DNA from: an uncultured Paracoccaceae bacterium
GTDB taxonomy: Bacteria > Pseudomonadota > Alphaproteobacteria > Rhodobacterales > Rhodobacteraceae
Assembly: GCA_947488605.1 (NCBI GenBank)
Contig: CANKZJ010000012.1
Coordinates: 1 to 54,773, forward strand
DNA: 54,773 nt
Reading direction: 5' to 3'
Position 1 is the first letter of the stretch. Each line of letters begins with the position of its first letter. Below are positions 15,444 through 24,104 of the stretch, in pieces. Made by a program: the position numbers and the translations under genes. The notes under the pieces were generated by a model. That model saw only the letters and a program-made list of their open reading frames with translations, was not told where the DNA came from and made no database searches.

Positions 15444-16571
15444 TCAGACCCCCATGATCGCAAAAAAGATGGAAAACATCGCATCTGCGGTGATCACCAA
15501 AAAGATCGACAAGACAACCGACGTAGATGTCAAACGGCCCAGCGATTCCGCGTCGCCGCCGACTTGCATCCCCTCAAAACACCCCACAATTCCGATGATC
15601 AGCGCAAAGAACGGCGCTTTGATCAGACCAACCCCAAGATGCCAGACATCCGTGTTGCTGATCAGGCGCGATTGAAACACGCCGGGTGACACGCCAAGTT
15701 CGATCCACGACATAATGGCCCCGCCGAAGAGCCCCGCAAAGTTCGCGATGACCCCCAGCACGGGCAGCATCAGCATCAGCGCTATGACGCGGGGGGCGAC
15801 CAAAACCTCGATCGGATCAAGGCCAAGGGTGCGCATCGCATCGATTTCCTCGCGCATTTTCATCGACCCGAGCGCGGCAGTAAAGGCAGACCCGGATCGC
15901 CCCGCCACGATGATCGCCGTCAGCAAAATCCCAAGTTCGCGCAGGATGGATATTGCGATCAGATCAACAACAAACACCTCGGCCCCGAACTGGCGCAATT
16001 GGGCGGCACCCTGGAACGCCAGCACCACACCAATCAAAAACGCCATCAGCGCCACAATCGGCACTGCGTTCAGGCCGGTTTGTTGCATATGATGGACAAT
16101 CGCGGTCCAGCGGATGCGCGACGGGTGCAAAATCAAACCAAAGATCGTGGCGACGACCCGCCCCAAAAAGCCGATCAAGGCCAGCATTTCGCGGTAGACG
16201 TCGACCGCGCCGCGACCCACCTGTTCTAGCCGGTCCGCAAGGGTCACGCGTGCGCGGGCCGCACCCGTGGCGTCGGGCATATTCGCGCGCACAACGGCAA
16301 GCAGGTCAGTTTGCGATGCACTGGCCCCGGTAATCTGGGGCGACAATCCGGCCGCCAGCAAACGTCGTTCCAACGTCACCACGGCCCACGCGCCTGCGGT
16401 ATCAAGCTGCGTCACGCCGCCCAGATCAATCGTTTGCGCCTGACCTTGCGCCAGATCCAATCCATCAATTGTGCCAATCAACAAATCACCTTGCAGCACA
16501 AAGACCCCGTTGGTCAGGGACATTTGCGGGCGCACCGTTTGGGTTATGGGACGTATCGCCGGGGTTTTCAT
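15444..16571 (-). CDS. mlaE: MlaE family permease with N-terminal STAS domain
   Basis: A 375-residue protein. Residues about 17-100 form a STAS-like domain (LGGVTQLDTAGAWAVVTLER), fused ahead of a MlaE permease core (about 120-375) with the typical VALMAFLIGVVLAFQGA and REIDAMRTLGLDP-like loop (REEIDAMRTLGLDPIEVLV). E. coli keeps the STAS function in a separate protein, MlaB; fusion is common in alphaproteobacteria. First gene of the operon. Box 5 with TAAGAC exactly 22 bp beyond puts transcription start at about the A of the ATG, and no ribosome site precedes it, so the mRNA may be leaderless. Confidence 0.88.
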   Translation of the reverse strand: MKTPAIRPITQTVRPQMSLTNGVFVLQGDLLIGTIDGLDLAQGQAQTIDLGGVTQLDTAGAWAVVTLERRLLAAGLSPQITGASASQTDLLAVVRANMPDATGAARARVTLADRLEQVGRGAVDVYREMLALIGFLGRVVATIFGLILHPSRIRWTAIVHHMQQTGLNAVPIVALMAFLIGVVLAFQGAAQLRQFGAEVFVVDLIAISILRELGILLTAIIVAGRSGSAFTAALGSMKMREEIDAMRTLGLDPIEVLVAPRVIALMLMLPVLGVIANFAGLFGGAIMSWIELGVSPGVFQSRLISNTDVWHLGVGLIKAPFFALIIGIVGCFEGMQVGGDAESLGRLTSTSVVLSIFLVITADAMFSIFFAIMGV

Positions 16572-16605
16572 ATCAATGTCTTATGCTGCGACGCCAAAGA
16601 CGGCG

Positions 16606-16619
16606 TTGATCAAGGTCAA
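16606..16619. promoter_or_regulatory. FixK/FNR box 5
   Basis: TTGATCAAGGTCAA facing the Mla operon; TAAGAC is at 16583-16578, 22 bp beyond. It forms a pair with box 6, centres 25 bp apart, each apparently serving one of the two divergent operons. Confidence 0.88.
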
Positions 16620-16630
16620 TGCGAAGTGCT

Positions 16631-16644
16631 TTGACAAACATCAA
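16631..16644. promoter_or_regulatory. FixK/FNR box 6
   Basis: TTGACAAACATCAA facing the small lipoprotein gene on the plus strand; TAATCA at 16666-16671 lies 21 bp beyond, giving a start near 16678 and a leader of about 30 nt containing AAGAGG before the ATG at 16708. Confidence 0.85.
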
Positions 16645-16707
16645 TTCTCCTCCCGCACAGTCGCGTAATCAAGGGGGCATCGATCAACACCAATCAAGAG
16701 GTCCGTT

Positions 16708-16854
16708 ATGCGATTTATCCCCCTGTTTGCCCTTTTTTTCATCGCCAGTTGCGCCGAAGAAGGGCGCTATCCGGTTACTGGCGACGAATGCGGGCCCAAT
16801 GACCCTGTCCTGACCCTTGATGCGGCCGATTGCACCATACCGGCGTTGGGCTAG
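16708..16854 (+). CDS. Small lipoprotein, 48 residues
   Basis: A short gene with AAGAGG 6 bp before its ATG. The product begins MRFIPLFALFFIASCAEEG, a complete lipoprotein signal with lipobox IASC, followed by a 33-residue mature part containing two more cysteines (GDECGPND and ADCTIP) that could form a disulfide. I do not recognise the family. Its stop codon is 5 bp before the GTG of the antiporter, so the two are likely translationally linked, and box 6 sits at promoter distance. It could be an accessory of the transporter or an envelope protein of its own. Confidence 0.75.
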   Translation: MRFIPLFALFFIASCAEEGRYPVTGDECGPNDPVLTLDAADCTIPALG

Positions 16855-16859
16855 ACGCG

Positions 16860-18020
16860 GTGCAGCCTGCATCGCTGATCGCCCTTGGCGCGCTGTTTCT
16901 TGGGGGGCTGATTGCCGATACTTTATCACGCAAAACAGGGTTGCCACGGGTGACCCTGCTCTTACTTTTTGGACTGGCCGTTGGTGGGGCAGGGTTTGAT
17001 CTGATCCCTGCCGATCTTCAGGCGTGGTACGATATGTTGACCGTTATCGCGCTGACGATGGTGGCTTTTTTGCTGGGCGGTGGCCTGCACCGCGACACGC
17101 TACGCCAACATGGGCGCGCGATCATGACCATCTCGCTGGCAATTGTGCTGGGCACGCTCGCCATCGTCAGCGTCGGCTTAAGCGCGATGGGCATGCCCTT
17201 TGGGCTGGCGCTGTTGATGGCGGCGATTGCGACGGCCACGGCACCGGCTGCAACCAGCGACGTGATCACGCAGTCGGGTGTGAACAACGGCTTTACGCAG
17301 ACCTTGCGCGGGATAGTCGCCATTGACGATGTCTGGGGACTGATCGGGTTTAGTCTGGTACTGGTGATTGTGGCACAGCTGCAAGGCCATCAGGATCTGG
17401 TGGGTCTGTCGCATGCCGGTTGGGAAATCGGCGGGGCGATCACGCTGGGGCTCGCGATTGGCGGACCTGCGGCGACGCTGACGGGGCGGTTGCGCGATGG
17501 CGAGCCCTTGCAGATCGAAGCGCTCAGCCTTGTTTTTCTATCCGCCGGTCTGTCGCTGTGGCTTGAGGTATCGTTCTTGATCACCGGCATCGTCGTGGGG
17601 GCCGTGATCGTCAATCTGGCGACGCATCACACCAAGGCGTTCCACGAAATCGAACATATCCAGTGGCCCTTTGTGGTGCTGTTTTTCATTCTTGCAGGCG
17701 GCGCGCTTGATATCACGGTCGCTGCAACATTGGGCATCATCGGGCTGGCCTTTGTGGTTTTGCGCACGGTCGCGCGTATCATCAGCGGTTGGGTCGGGGC
17801 GCGGATTGCAGGTGTGCCGCCGCTTGAGGGGCGCTGGTACGGGGCCGCACTTTTGCCGCAAGCGGGGGTAGCAATCGGCATGTCGTTGATCGCGGCACAG
17901 CGTTTTCCCGACTGGGGACCACAGATTATCGCGCTGACGATTGGGACGACGGTCGTGTTTGAACTGCTGGGCCCAATCGCGACGTTGATCGCAATCAAAC
18001 GCACCCAAAATAGACCCTGA
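16860..18020 (+). CDS. Cation/proton antiporter (CPA family)
   Basis: A 386-residue, 11-12 helix membrane protein of the monovalent cation:proton antiporter type: LGGLIADTLSRKTGLPRVTLLLLFG near the N-terminus, an inner TATAPAATSDVI-like stretch and IVAIDDVWGLIGFSLVLV, the region that holds the conserved Asp pair (here DD) of Na+/H+ and K+/H+ exchangers. No C-terminal TrkA domain is present. It should exchange Na+ or K+ for protons at the inner membrane. The GTG at 16860 is preferred because it lies just past the lipoprotein stop; a TTG at 16830 is an alternative. It ends 2 bp from the convergent site-2 protease gene. Confidence 0.85.
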   Translation: MQPASLIALGALFLGGLIADTLSRKTGLPRVTLLLLFGLAVGGAGFDLIPADLQAWYDMLTVIALTMVAFLLGGGLHRDTLRQHGRAIMTISLAIVLGTLAIVSVGLSAMGMPFGLALLMAAIATATAPAATSDVITQSGVNNGFTQTLRGIVAIDDVWGLIGFSLVLVIVAQLQGHQDLVGLSHAGWEIGGAITLGLAIGGPAATLTGRLRDGEPLQIEALSLVFLSAGLSLWLEVSFLITGIVVGAVIVNLATHHTKAFHEIEHIQWPFVVLFFILAGGALDITVAATLGIIGLAFVVLRTVARIISGWVGARIAGVPPLEGRWYGAALLPQAGVAIGMSLIAAQRFPDWGPQIIALTIGTTVVFELLGPIATLIAIKRTQNRP

Positions 18021-18022
18021 AC

Positions 18023-19159
18023 CTACCAGACCCGCGCGGTGGTCTTGTCAGTCGCATGCAGATGACCAATCAAATTGGTCAGCGTAACCACACCCAAAAG
18101 TCTGTGATCTTCAACGACCAGAAACTTGCGCGCGCCGGTCTGGGCAATCTGCGTCATCAGTGCGTCCACCGGCATATCGGGCGGGATCGTCGCGGCCACA
18201 TCAAGCCCGGCAAAGACATCCCCAACGCGCGTGTTGGTCCAGTTATCGCGGTCAATCACAGCCAGAACGTCTTTGTCGATCTGGCCGATCAAGACACCAT
18301 CCGCCACCACAGGCGCAAAGCTGATCCGGTGTTTGAGCATGACTTGATTAACGAACTCCGACAGGGTCAATTCAGGCGATACCACAACCGGATTACGTAT
18401 CATCACCGCACTCACGGGCTTACCGGCGAATGTGCTTTGCATCAGCTGGTTTTGATAGGCGGACTTTGCTGCACCCAACACGAACAGGCCGATCAGAACA
18501 TACCAGAACCCGGATCCGATCCCACCCTGAAGCATTGCCAACACGCCAAGCGCCATCAGGACGTAGCCAAAAAACACCCCCGATTGCGATGCTGTTTTTG
18601 TGGCCTTCAAGACATCGCCGTTACGGTGCCACAAATAGGCCCGCAAAATACGTCCACCATCCATCGGAAACGCGGGCACCATGTTGAAAATGGCCAAGAT
18701 CAGGTTGATCGTAGCCAGATAAGCAAGCACCATCGTTAACGGCTCGGGGATGCCAATCGCTTGTGAGATCCCACTCAGAACCAAAAAAGCCAAACCCAGA
18801 ACGATGCTCAAGGCGGGGCCTGCCGCTGCAATCCAGACCTCTGACATCGCGGACGGCGGTTCGTTCTCAAGCTCTGCCATGCCGCCAAAAAGGAACAAGG
18901 TAATCGCCTTGATACGCACACCAAACCGGCGGGCGACAACCGAATGGGCCAATTCATGCAGCAACAGCGACCCAAAAAGGCCAAGCGTCGCGATAATGGC
19001 CAAAACCAGATAGGTGGGGCCCGTTTCACCGGGCAATGTCGTGGGGAAATACTGTGACGAAAGGGTCCATGTGATCAGCCCGGCAATAAAGAACCAACTG
19101 GGGTCGAGCTTAATTTCAAATCCATCCAGAACAAACAGTCTGATCGCGTTTGAGAACAT
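18023..19159 (-). CDS. Site-2 protease family zinc metalloprotease with two CBS domains
   Basis: A 378-residue intramembrane protease. The zinc motif HELAH lies near residue 68 and the second motif NMVPAFPMDGGRILRA near 160, both in membrane helices; two CBS domains fill the C-terminal 135 residues (starting at VSAVMIRNPVVVSPELTL). S2P proteins cut transmembrane segments, often of anti-sigma factors or other regulators; CBS domains usually sense adenine nucleotides, so cleavage could respond to energy charge. It is expressed from box 7, with TAAATT exactly 22 bp beyond. The substrate cannot be told from sequence. Confidence 0.9.
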   Translation of the reverse strand: MFSNAIRLFVLDGFEIKLDPSWFFIAGLITWTLSSQYFPTTLPGETGPTYLVLAIIATLGLFGSLLLHELAHSVVARRFGVRIKAITLFLFGGMAELENEPPSAMSEVWIAAAGPALSIVLGLAFLVLSGISQAIGIPEPLTMVLAYLATINLILAIFNMVPAFPMDGGRILRAYLWHRNGDVLKATKTASQSGVFFGYVLMALGVLAMLQGGIGSGFWYVLIGLFVLGAAKSAYQNQLMQSTFAGKPVSAVMIRNPVVVSPELTLSEFVNQVMLKHRISFAPVVADGVLIGQIDKDVLAVIDRDNWTNTRVGDVFAGLDVAATIPPDMPVDALMTQIAQTGARKFLVVEDHRLLGVVTLTNLIGHLHATDKTTARVW

Positions 19160-19210
19160 CGTGAAACCTCGTATCTGACACGAATTTAGCAGCCCCTTGC
19201 CAGTTCGCGA

Positions 19211-19224
19211 TTGAGCAATGTCAA
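19211..19224. promoter_or_regulatory. FixK/FNR box 7
   Basis: TTGAGCAATGTCAA between the site-2 protease (start 19159) and the Na/Ca exchanger (start 19259). Towards the protease TAAATT is at 19188-19183, exactly 22 bp beyond. No convincing -10 is seen towards the exchanger. Confidence 0.88.
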
Positions 19225-19258
19225 AAATGGACGCCCTTGATTGGGGCAGGTACGGCCC

Positions 19259-20296
19259 ATGAGCATCCCCGCCACAACGCTGACCAACAGCCTGTTGTTA
19301 TTCGCCCTTTGCGCCGGCGTTGTGTGGTTTTCCGGCGCACGTTTGGCTTATTTGGCCGACGCGCTGGCGGACCGCTACAAACTGGCGAAGTCGTTGGTTG
19401 GATTGCTGCTGTTGTCACTGGCCACATCCCTGCCAGAAGTCGCCACAACCCTGTCTGCCGCTGTCAATCAGGCGCAAAACCTTGTGCTGAACAACCTTTT
19501 TGGTGGGATCGCCCTGCAAACAGCGATCCTTGGGGTGGCAGATTTCTGGGCGCGCGGGTCGATCACAAACTACCCCCGCAAAGCCAATCACGCGCTTGAA
19601 GCAACATTGTTGGTGTTGTTGTTGTCCATCACCCTGATCATCACGGTGATCGGAGAACCCGTCGCCCTGTTTCACATTGGCCCCGGCAGCGCCCTGATCG
19701 CGCTATGTTATGCGGGGGCGATCTGGCTGTTGCGGCGTTATGATGGATCAAGCGACTGGGTGCCTGTGGACCTACCCGATCCAGAGCCACGGCCTTTTTT
19801 GGCTGTCAAAGGCAACGGCGACACTTCCAATCACTCTTTGATCCTTCAGACCACCATCGCCTGCTTGGCCATTTTGATCTTTGGCCTGTTGCTGGTCGTT
19901 CTGGCCGAACGGATCGCCTTGCAATCTGGCCTCGGCACCAGTTTCATTGGTGTCACCCTGCTGGCGGGGGCCACGTCTTTGCCGGAACTGACCACAAGCA
20001 TCACAGCGGCCCGCATCGGGGCCTACACGATGGCGATCTCGAATATCTTCGGCAGTAACCTGATCATGCTGGTCTTGGTTTTCCCCGCTGACATCGTGTA
20101 TCGGGACGGGCCAATCCTGCAAGGTACCTCGCAAACGGTCAGCCTTGCGCTGGCCTTCGGGATTGCGGTGACAGCGATCTATCTGGTCGGGCTGATCGTG
20201 CGGCGCAAACCCCGCATCGGCGTGCTGGGGCTGGATTCCGTCCTGGTAATAATCACATTCGTTGCCAGCTTGGTCGCGTATTATTATGTACGCTAG
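19259..20296 (+). CDS. Sodium/calcium exchanger family antiporter
   Basis: A 345-residue CaCA-family membrane protein with two inverted alpha repeats: LLLLSLATSLPEVATTLSAA near residue 48 and GVTLLAGATSLPELTTSITA near residue 235, each holding the conserved Glu of the ion pathway. Such proteins exchange Na+ or H+ for Ca2+ across the inner membrane. The ATG at 19259 has no clear ribosome site; a TTG at 19241 is an alternative. With the Ca-type P-ATPase this gives the plasmid two calcium export routes. It shares box 7 with the divergent protease. Confidence 0.88.
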   Translation: MSIPATTLTNSLLLFALCAGVVWFSGARLAYLADALADRYKLAKSLVGLLLLSLATSLPEVATTLSAAVNQAQNLVLNNLFGGIALQTAILGVADFWARGSITNYPRKANHALEATLLVLLLSITLIITVIGEPVALFHIGPGSALIALCYAGAIWLLRRYDGSSDWVPVDLPDPEPRPFLAVKGNGDTSNHSLILQTTIACLAILIFGLLLVVLAERIALQSGLGTSFIGVTLLAGATSLPELTTSITAARIGAYTMAISNIFGSNLIMLVLVFPADIVYRDGPILQGTSQTVSLALAFGIAVTAIYLVGLIVRRKPRIGVLGLDSVLVIITFVASLVAYYYVR

Positions 20297-20363
20297 TCTG
20301 GCGGCGGGCACTGCATATTTCGTGAAGAACACGGCAAACGATGGCCGATCATCCGCGACCCTA

Positions 20364-20377
20364 TTGAGGAAAATCAA
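20364..20377. promoter_or_regulatory. FixK/FNR box 8
   Basis: TTGAGGAAAATCAA upstream of the M23 peptidase gene. A TTTAGA at 20397-20402 lies 19 bp beyond; either that or ideal class II geometry places transcription start within 2 bp of the ATG at 20411. Confidence 0.85.
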
Positions 20378-20410
20378 TACCTCGAAATCAGGCTGCTTTA
20401 GACCACCGCT

Positions 20411-21352
20411 ATGAACGATTTGATCTTCAATCTGGCGATCTGGCAGGTGGGCTTGCCGCTGCTGCTGATCCTTGCACATGCGTTTATTCCCAGCACATCG
20501 CGGCTGGCGGTTGTTATGCGCGCAGCGGCCCTTTTTACGGCGCTCTACTTTGCGGCACTTGCCGGATTGTGGCTGTTTCCGCCGTGGTGGACACCGTATT
20601 TGCTGATGATCCTCGTGGCGCTCGGCACTATATTTCGCTGGCGAAGGCGCACTGCGAAAGGCCGGCGTCGGTGGCGCATCGTCGAACCGGTGGTGGCACT
20701 GGCGGTCGGGGTTGGCGCAAGCCTTGCCCTGCTACCCGTCTTTGAAGGGCGCGAAACCCCCGCCGACGCCATTGATCTTGCGATGCCGCTTGGGCCGGGG
20801 CGTTACCTTGTGACCAGTGGCGGGGCGGCACCCGTGATCAACGCCCATATGCAATTGCTGAGCATCCAGCGTGCGCGGCCTTATCGCGGCCAAGGCTATG
20901 CGGTCGATATCATCGGCATTGATTGGTTGGGGCGGCGTACGACTGGCATCTCACCGGCTGATCCAACGGCGTATTTCATCTATGGCACCCCGGTGCTGGC
21001 CCCTTGCAATGGCACAGTGGCACTTGTCACAACAGGCGTCGCCGATATGCCCGTGCCGCAAATGGACCGCGAGAATATGACCGGGAATAGCGTGATGCTG
21101 GCCTGCGGGTCGCATCATGTGCTGCTGGCCCACCTTGCACCCGGCAGTGTTCAGGTGGCCCAAGGTGACATCGTTGAAACCGGCACCCAAATCGGCCGTG
21201 TCGGAAACACAGGCAACACCGGCGAGCCGCATCTGCATATCCACGTCCAACAAGGCATGCCAGTCGATGCACCCATTTCCGGCACACCGCAATGGTTCAC
21301 GCTGAATGGCGCGTTTTACGCCCGAAACGATCGCTTTGTCATCCGAGAGTAA
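20411..21352 (+). CDS. Membrane-anchored M23 (LytM) family metallopeptidase
   Basis: A 313-residue protein with three or four N-terminal hydrophobic helices (to about residue 115) and a C-terminal LytM/M23 domain ending in GNTGEPHLHIHVQ, where HLHIH provides the HxH zinc ligands; the upstream ligand pair is probably in the QGYAVDIIG region. M23 enzymes cut peptidoglycan cross-bridges or activate amidases in the periplasm. No ribosome site precedes the ATG, in line with a leaderless start from box 8. The CPBP protease gene follows after 11 bp. Confidence 0.85.
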   Translation: MNDLIFNLAIWQVGLPLLLILAHAFIPSTSRLAVVMRAAALFTALYFAALAGLWLFPPWWTPYLLMILVALGTIFRWRRRTAKGRRRWRIVEPVVALAVGVGASLALLPVFEGRETPADAIDLAMPLGPGRYLVTSGGAAPVINAHMQLLSIQRARPYRGQGYAVDIIGIDWLGRRTTGISPADPTAYFIYGTPVLAPCNGTVALVTTGVADMPVPQMDRENMTGNSVMLACGSHHVLLAHLAPGSVQVAQGDIVETGTQIGRVGNTGNTGEPHLHIHVQQGMPVDAPISGTPQWFTLNGAFYARNDRFVIRE

Positions 21353-21363
21353 AGGAGGCAGCA

Positions 21364-22167
21364 ATGACAGCAAGTGACATCACCACCCGCAATATCATTC
21401 CGTTCCTGCTGCTGACCTTCGGGATCAGCTGGGGGTGCACTTGGCTTTTGATGTCGCCGCCGCAGGGGATGCCTGCACTCTTGTCGGCGCAAGGCGTGAC
21501 AAACCCGCTCTATATTATTGCCGTCTGGTCGCCGGGACTTGTGGCGTTTGCACTGATCGTGCGGCGGACTGGATTTGGCGGGCTGCGCCGCTACTTCGGA
21601 CGGCTTTTCGACGTAGGCGTGCCGTGGCAATGGTGGGCCTTTGTGCTGTTGGCGCTGCCTGCGGTCAAGATCACGGGCGCAATTCTGAACGGCACGCCCG
21701 TAGGGGGTTGGCTGGTTGTGCAACCGTTCGGCGACGTGCTCGGTATCACGGTCTTCATGCTGTTCCTTGGCCCGGTCGAGGAATTTGGCTGGCGCGGTTT
21801 CCTGCTGCCGTTGATGCAACGGGTGATGACACCGGCGCTGGCGGGACTGATCATCGGGGTGCTTTGGGCCGTCTGGCATATCCCCGCGTTCTTTCTGGAC
21901 GGCGCACCGCATACGGCATGGTCCATGCTGCCCTTTATCATCGGGGTAAGCTCGGTGGGCGTGATCATGGCCGTTGCCTATAACAAGACCAAAGGTAACC
22001 TGTTGTTTCCGATCTTGTTGCACTGGCAGTTGAATGTGGCGTTCTGGCCAGAGGCGCAGCCGTGGGAAAACTACCTGAACTTCGGCCTCGCGGTGCTGAT
22101 GCTTTGGGTGCACCGCGATGTGATGTTCAACCGCGACAAAGGGTTGACGACTGTTGTGCCTGACTAA
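21364..22167 (+). CDS. CPBP (CAAX/Abi) family intramembrane glutamic protease
   Basis: A 267-residue multispanning protein with the CPBP motifs: EEFGWRGFLLP near residue 140 (EExxxR), WHIPAFF near 180, and HWQLNVAF near 220. Related bacterial proteins process peptides or membrane substrates, and some give bacteriocin self-immunity. The start at 21364 follows AAAGGAGG; a longer frame to 21292 lies within the M23 gene and is rejected. Cotranscribed with M23 under box 8. The 3' end overlaps the convergent UgpC-like gene by 4 bp. Confidence 0.88.
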   Translation: MTASDITTRNIIPFLLLTFGISWGCTWLLMSPPQGMPALLSAQGVTNPLYIIAVWSPGLVAFALIVRRTGFGGLRRYFGRLFDVGVPWQWWAFVLLALPAVKITGAILNGTPVGGWLVVQPFGDVLGITVFMLFLGPVEEFGWRGFLLPLMQRVMTPALAGLIIGVLWAVWHIPAFFLDGAPHTAWSMLPFIIGVSSVGVIMAVAYNKTKGNLLFPILLHWQLNVAFWPEAQPWENYLNFGLAVLMLWVHRDVMFNRDKGLTTVVPD

Positions 22168-23174
22168 GACGGCACGCGCTTGATCCGGTCTCCTTGGGCG
22201 TCAAAAGGCAAGGCCATCTCGTCATCAAAATCAAGTGCGATTGGCGCACCTCTTTCAAACTCCCATTGCCCAACCAACCGCACGGTCAGGTTGCTGTCTG
22301 CACCGATATCCACAATCACATGGGTATCGGTCCCCAGTCTTTCGTGGTGCAAGACTTTGCCCGTCAAACGACCATTTTCTGCGACACGCAAATGCTCTGG
22401 CCGCACGCCGACGCAAACAGCGCCTGATCCGGGCAACAAATCGCGATCAATGAAATTTATTGCAGGCGATCCGATAAACCCCGCCACAAAGCGATTGTTC
22501 GGCGTGTTATAAAGATCGAGCGGCGCACCGACCTGTTCAATGCGGCCCTCGCGCATCACCACGATACGGTCCGCAAGCGTCATCGCCTCGGTCTGGTCGT
22601 GGGTGACATAAATGATCGGGGTTTTCAGGGTGCGGTGCAGATCGGCAATTTCGATCCGCGTGTTCATCCGTAGGCCCGCGTCAAGGTTCGACAGCGGCTC
22701 GTCAAACAAGAACATCCGCGGTTTCCGCACCAAAGCACGGCCCAAGGCGACACGCTGGCGTTGACCGCCCGACAACGCGGATGGTTTGCGATCCAGGTAG
22801 TCGGCCAGCGACAATATCCCTGCGACATCCGTGATCCGCTGGTTTATCTCTTCGCGGGTCAGCCCCGCCAACTCCAGCGCGAATTCAAGGTTCTTGTAGA
22901 CCGTCAGATGCGGATAAAGCGCATAGGATTGAAACACCATCGCAATACCACGTTGGGCGGGGGACATGTCGTTGACGATTTCCTCGAACAACATGATGTC
23001 GCCCGCATCCGGCATCTCAAGCCCGGCAATAACCCGCAGCAACGTGGTTTTGCCACACCCCGAAGGGCCCACGATGACAATGAATTCACCATCCTCAATG
23101 GTCAGGTTCACATCGGTCAGGACATGATTGTCACCATATGATTTCTGAATGTCCGTCAGACGCAGAGCGATCAT
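22164..23174 (-). CDS. UgpC/MalK-type ABC transporter ATP-binding protein (orphan)
   Basis: A 336-residue ATPase of the carbohydrate-uptake CUT1 type: Walker A GPSGCGKTT near residue 37, Q-loop FQSYALYPHLTV, signature LSGGQRQRVALGRALV, Walker B FLFDEPLSNLDA, and a C-terminal regulatory OB-fold domain with VGVRPEHL. Such subunits drive uptake of sugars, polyols or glycerol-3-phosphate, but no permease or binding protein is encoded on the plasmid, so it must pair with chromosomal subunits or act otherwise. Second gene after the SDR gene (21 bp gap), under box 9. Confidence 0.85.
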   Translation of the reverse strand: MIALRLTDIQKSYGDNHVLTDVNLTIEDGEFIVIVGPSGCGKTTLLRVIAGLEMPDAGDIMLFEEIVNDMSPAQRGIAMVFQSYALYPHLTVYKNLEFALELAGLTREEINQRITDVAGILSLADYLDRKPSALSGGQRQRVALGRALVRKPRMFLFDEPLSNLDAGLRMNTRIEIADLHRTLKTPIIYVTHDQTEAMTLADRIVVMREGRIEQVGAPLDLYNTPNNRFVAGFIGSPAINFIDRDLLPGSGAVCVGVRPEHLRVAENGRLTGKVLHHERLGTDTHVIVDIGADSNLTVRLVGQWEFERGAPIALDFDDEMALPFDAQGDRIKRVPS

Positions 23175-23195
23175 GTCTGGCCTCTTGCGAGACCG

Positions 23196-23966
23196 CTACT
23201 GCGCGACATAACCGCCATCGATCGGAATCGCGGTGCCAGTGATAAATGCAGCCCGCGCAGAGCAAAGCCAAACGATCAGGTTGGCCACTTCTTGCGGGGT
23301 GCCAATCCGGCCCATCGGGTGCAACGGGTTCATCATTTCCGCCGAGGATTGCGCGCCCGACGTCGCCTGATCCGCCAGAGAATCCAGCATCCGTGTGTCG
23401 ATGCCACCGGGGCAAACAGCATTCACGCGAATGCCCTCTTTGGCATATTCCAGCGCTGCATTTTTGGTCAGCCCGATCACCCCGTGCTTTGAGGCGACAT
23501 AAGGCGACAAGCCCGGAAAACCGATCAGACCCGCAATTGAGGCCAGGTTCACAATTGTGCCGCCGCCCGATTTCAACATCTCGGCAATTTCAGCTTGTAG
23601 GCACAGGTACGTCCCCTTCAGATTGACCCCGATGATTGCATCAAAATTATCCTCAGGCTGATCAGTAAAAGGCATGATCTTGCCTTCGATCCCGGCGTTA
23701 TTCACTGCGCAATCTATCTTGCCATAAGCGGCAACCGCCTTGGCGATCAGGGTCTTGACGGCATCCGGTTTCGACACATCAGCCGAGACATACATTGCCG
23801 TACCGCCTGCCTTTTCAATCTTTGCAACGGTTTCTGCGCCGCCTTTGTCGTCGACGTCGGACACAACAACCTTGGCACCTTCAACGGCAAATGTAAGGGC
23901 CGTCGCGCGCCCAATACCCGCAGCACCACCGGTGACAAGTGCGGTTTGGTCAGTAACCAATCCCAT
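23196..23966 (-). CDS. SDR family NAD(P)-dependent oxidoreductase
   Basis: A 256-residue classical short-chain dehydrogenase: cofactor motif TGGAAGIG near residue 12, an Asp at the end of the second beta strand (VVSDVDD) that favours NAD+, NNAG at about 89, catalytic Ser in NLASIAG and YVASK (Tyr/Lys). The C-terminus ITGTAIPIDGGY is typical. It oxidises or reduces a secondary alcohol; the partner ABC ATPase of the polyol/sugar type suggests a polyol, but the substrate is unknown. GGAGAT lies before the ATG. Confidence 0.88.
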   Translation of the reverse strand: MGLVTDQTALVTGGAAGIGRATALTFAVEGAKVVVSDVDDKGGAETVAKIEKAGGTAMYVSADVSKPDAVKTLIAKAVAAYGKIDCAVNNAGIEGKIMPFTDQPEDNFDAIIGVNLKGTYLCLQAEIAEMLKSGGGTIVNLASIAGLIGFPGLSPYVASKHGVIGLTKNAALEYAKEGIRVNAVCPGGIDTRMLDSLADQATSGAQSSAEMMNPLHPMGRIGTPQEVANLIVWLCSARAAFITGTAIPIDGGYVAQ

Positions 23967-24034
23967 AGCGATCTCCTTTGTTGTGGATTTGTATTTATTG
24001 CGGCCAAGTTTGGCACGGCATTCAAGGCACCCGA

Positions 24035-24048
24035 TTGAGCGATATCAA
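24035..24048. promoter_or_regulatory. FixK/FNR box 9
   Basis: TTGAGCGATATCAA between the SDR operon and the plus-strand hypothetical gene. TATTCT is at 24071-24076, exactly 22 bp beyond, a near-ideal class II promoter for the plus-strand gene. Confidence 0.92.
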
Positions 24049-24104
24049 TCCGGTGCGGTGGCACTGCGTCTATTCTGAATGCAAAGCGAAACCGGAGATG
24101 CCCC

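Noticed and set aside
16681..16698. ATCAACACCAATCAA stretch as a third box near the Mla promoter
   Set aside because: Half sites are not in inverted order at the right spacing, and it falls in the leader of the lipoprotein gene.
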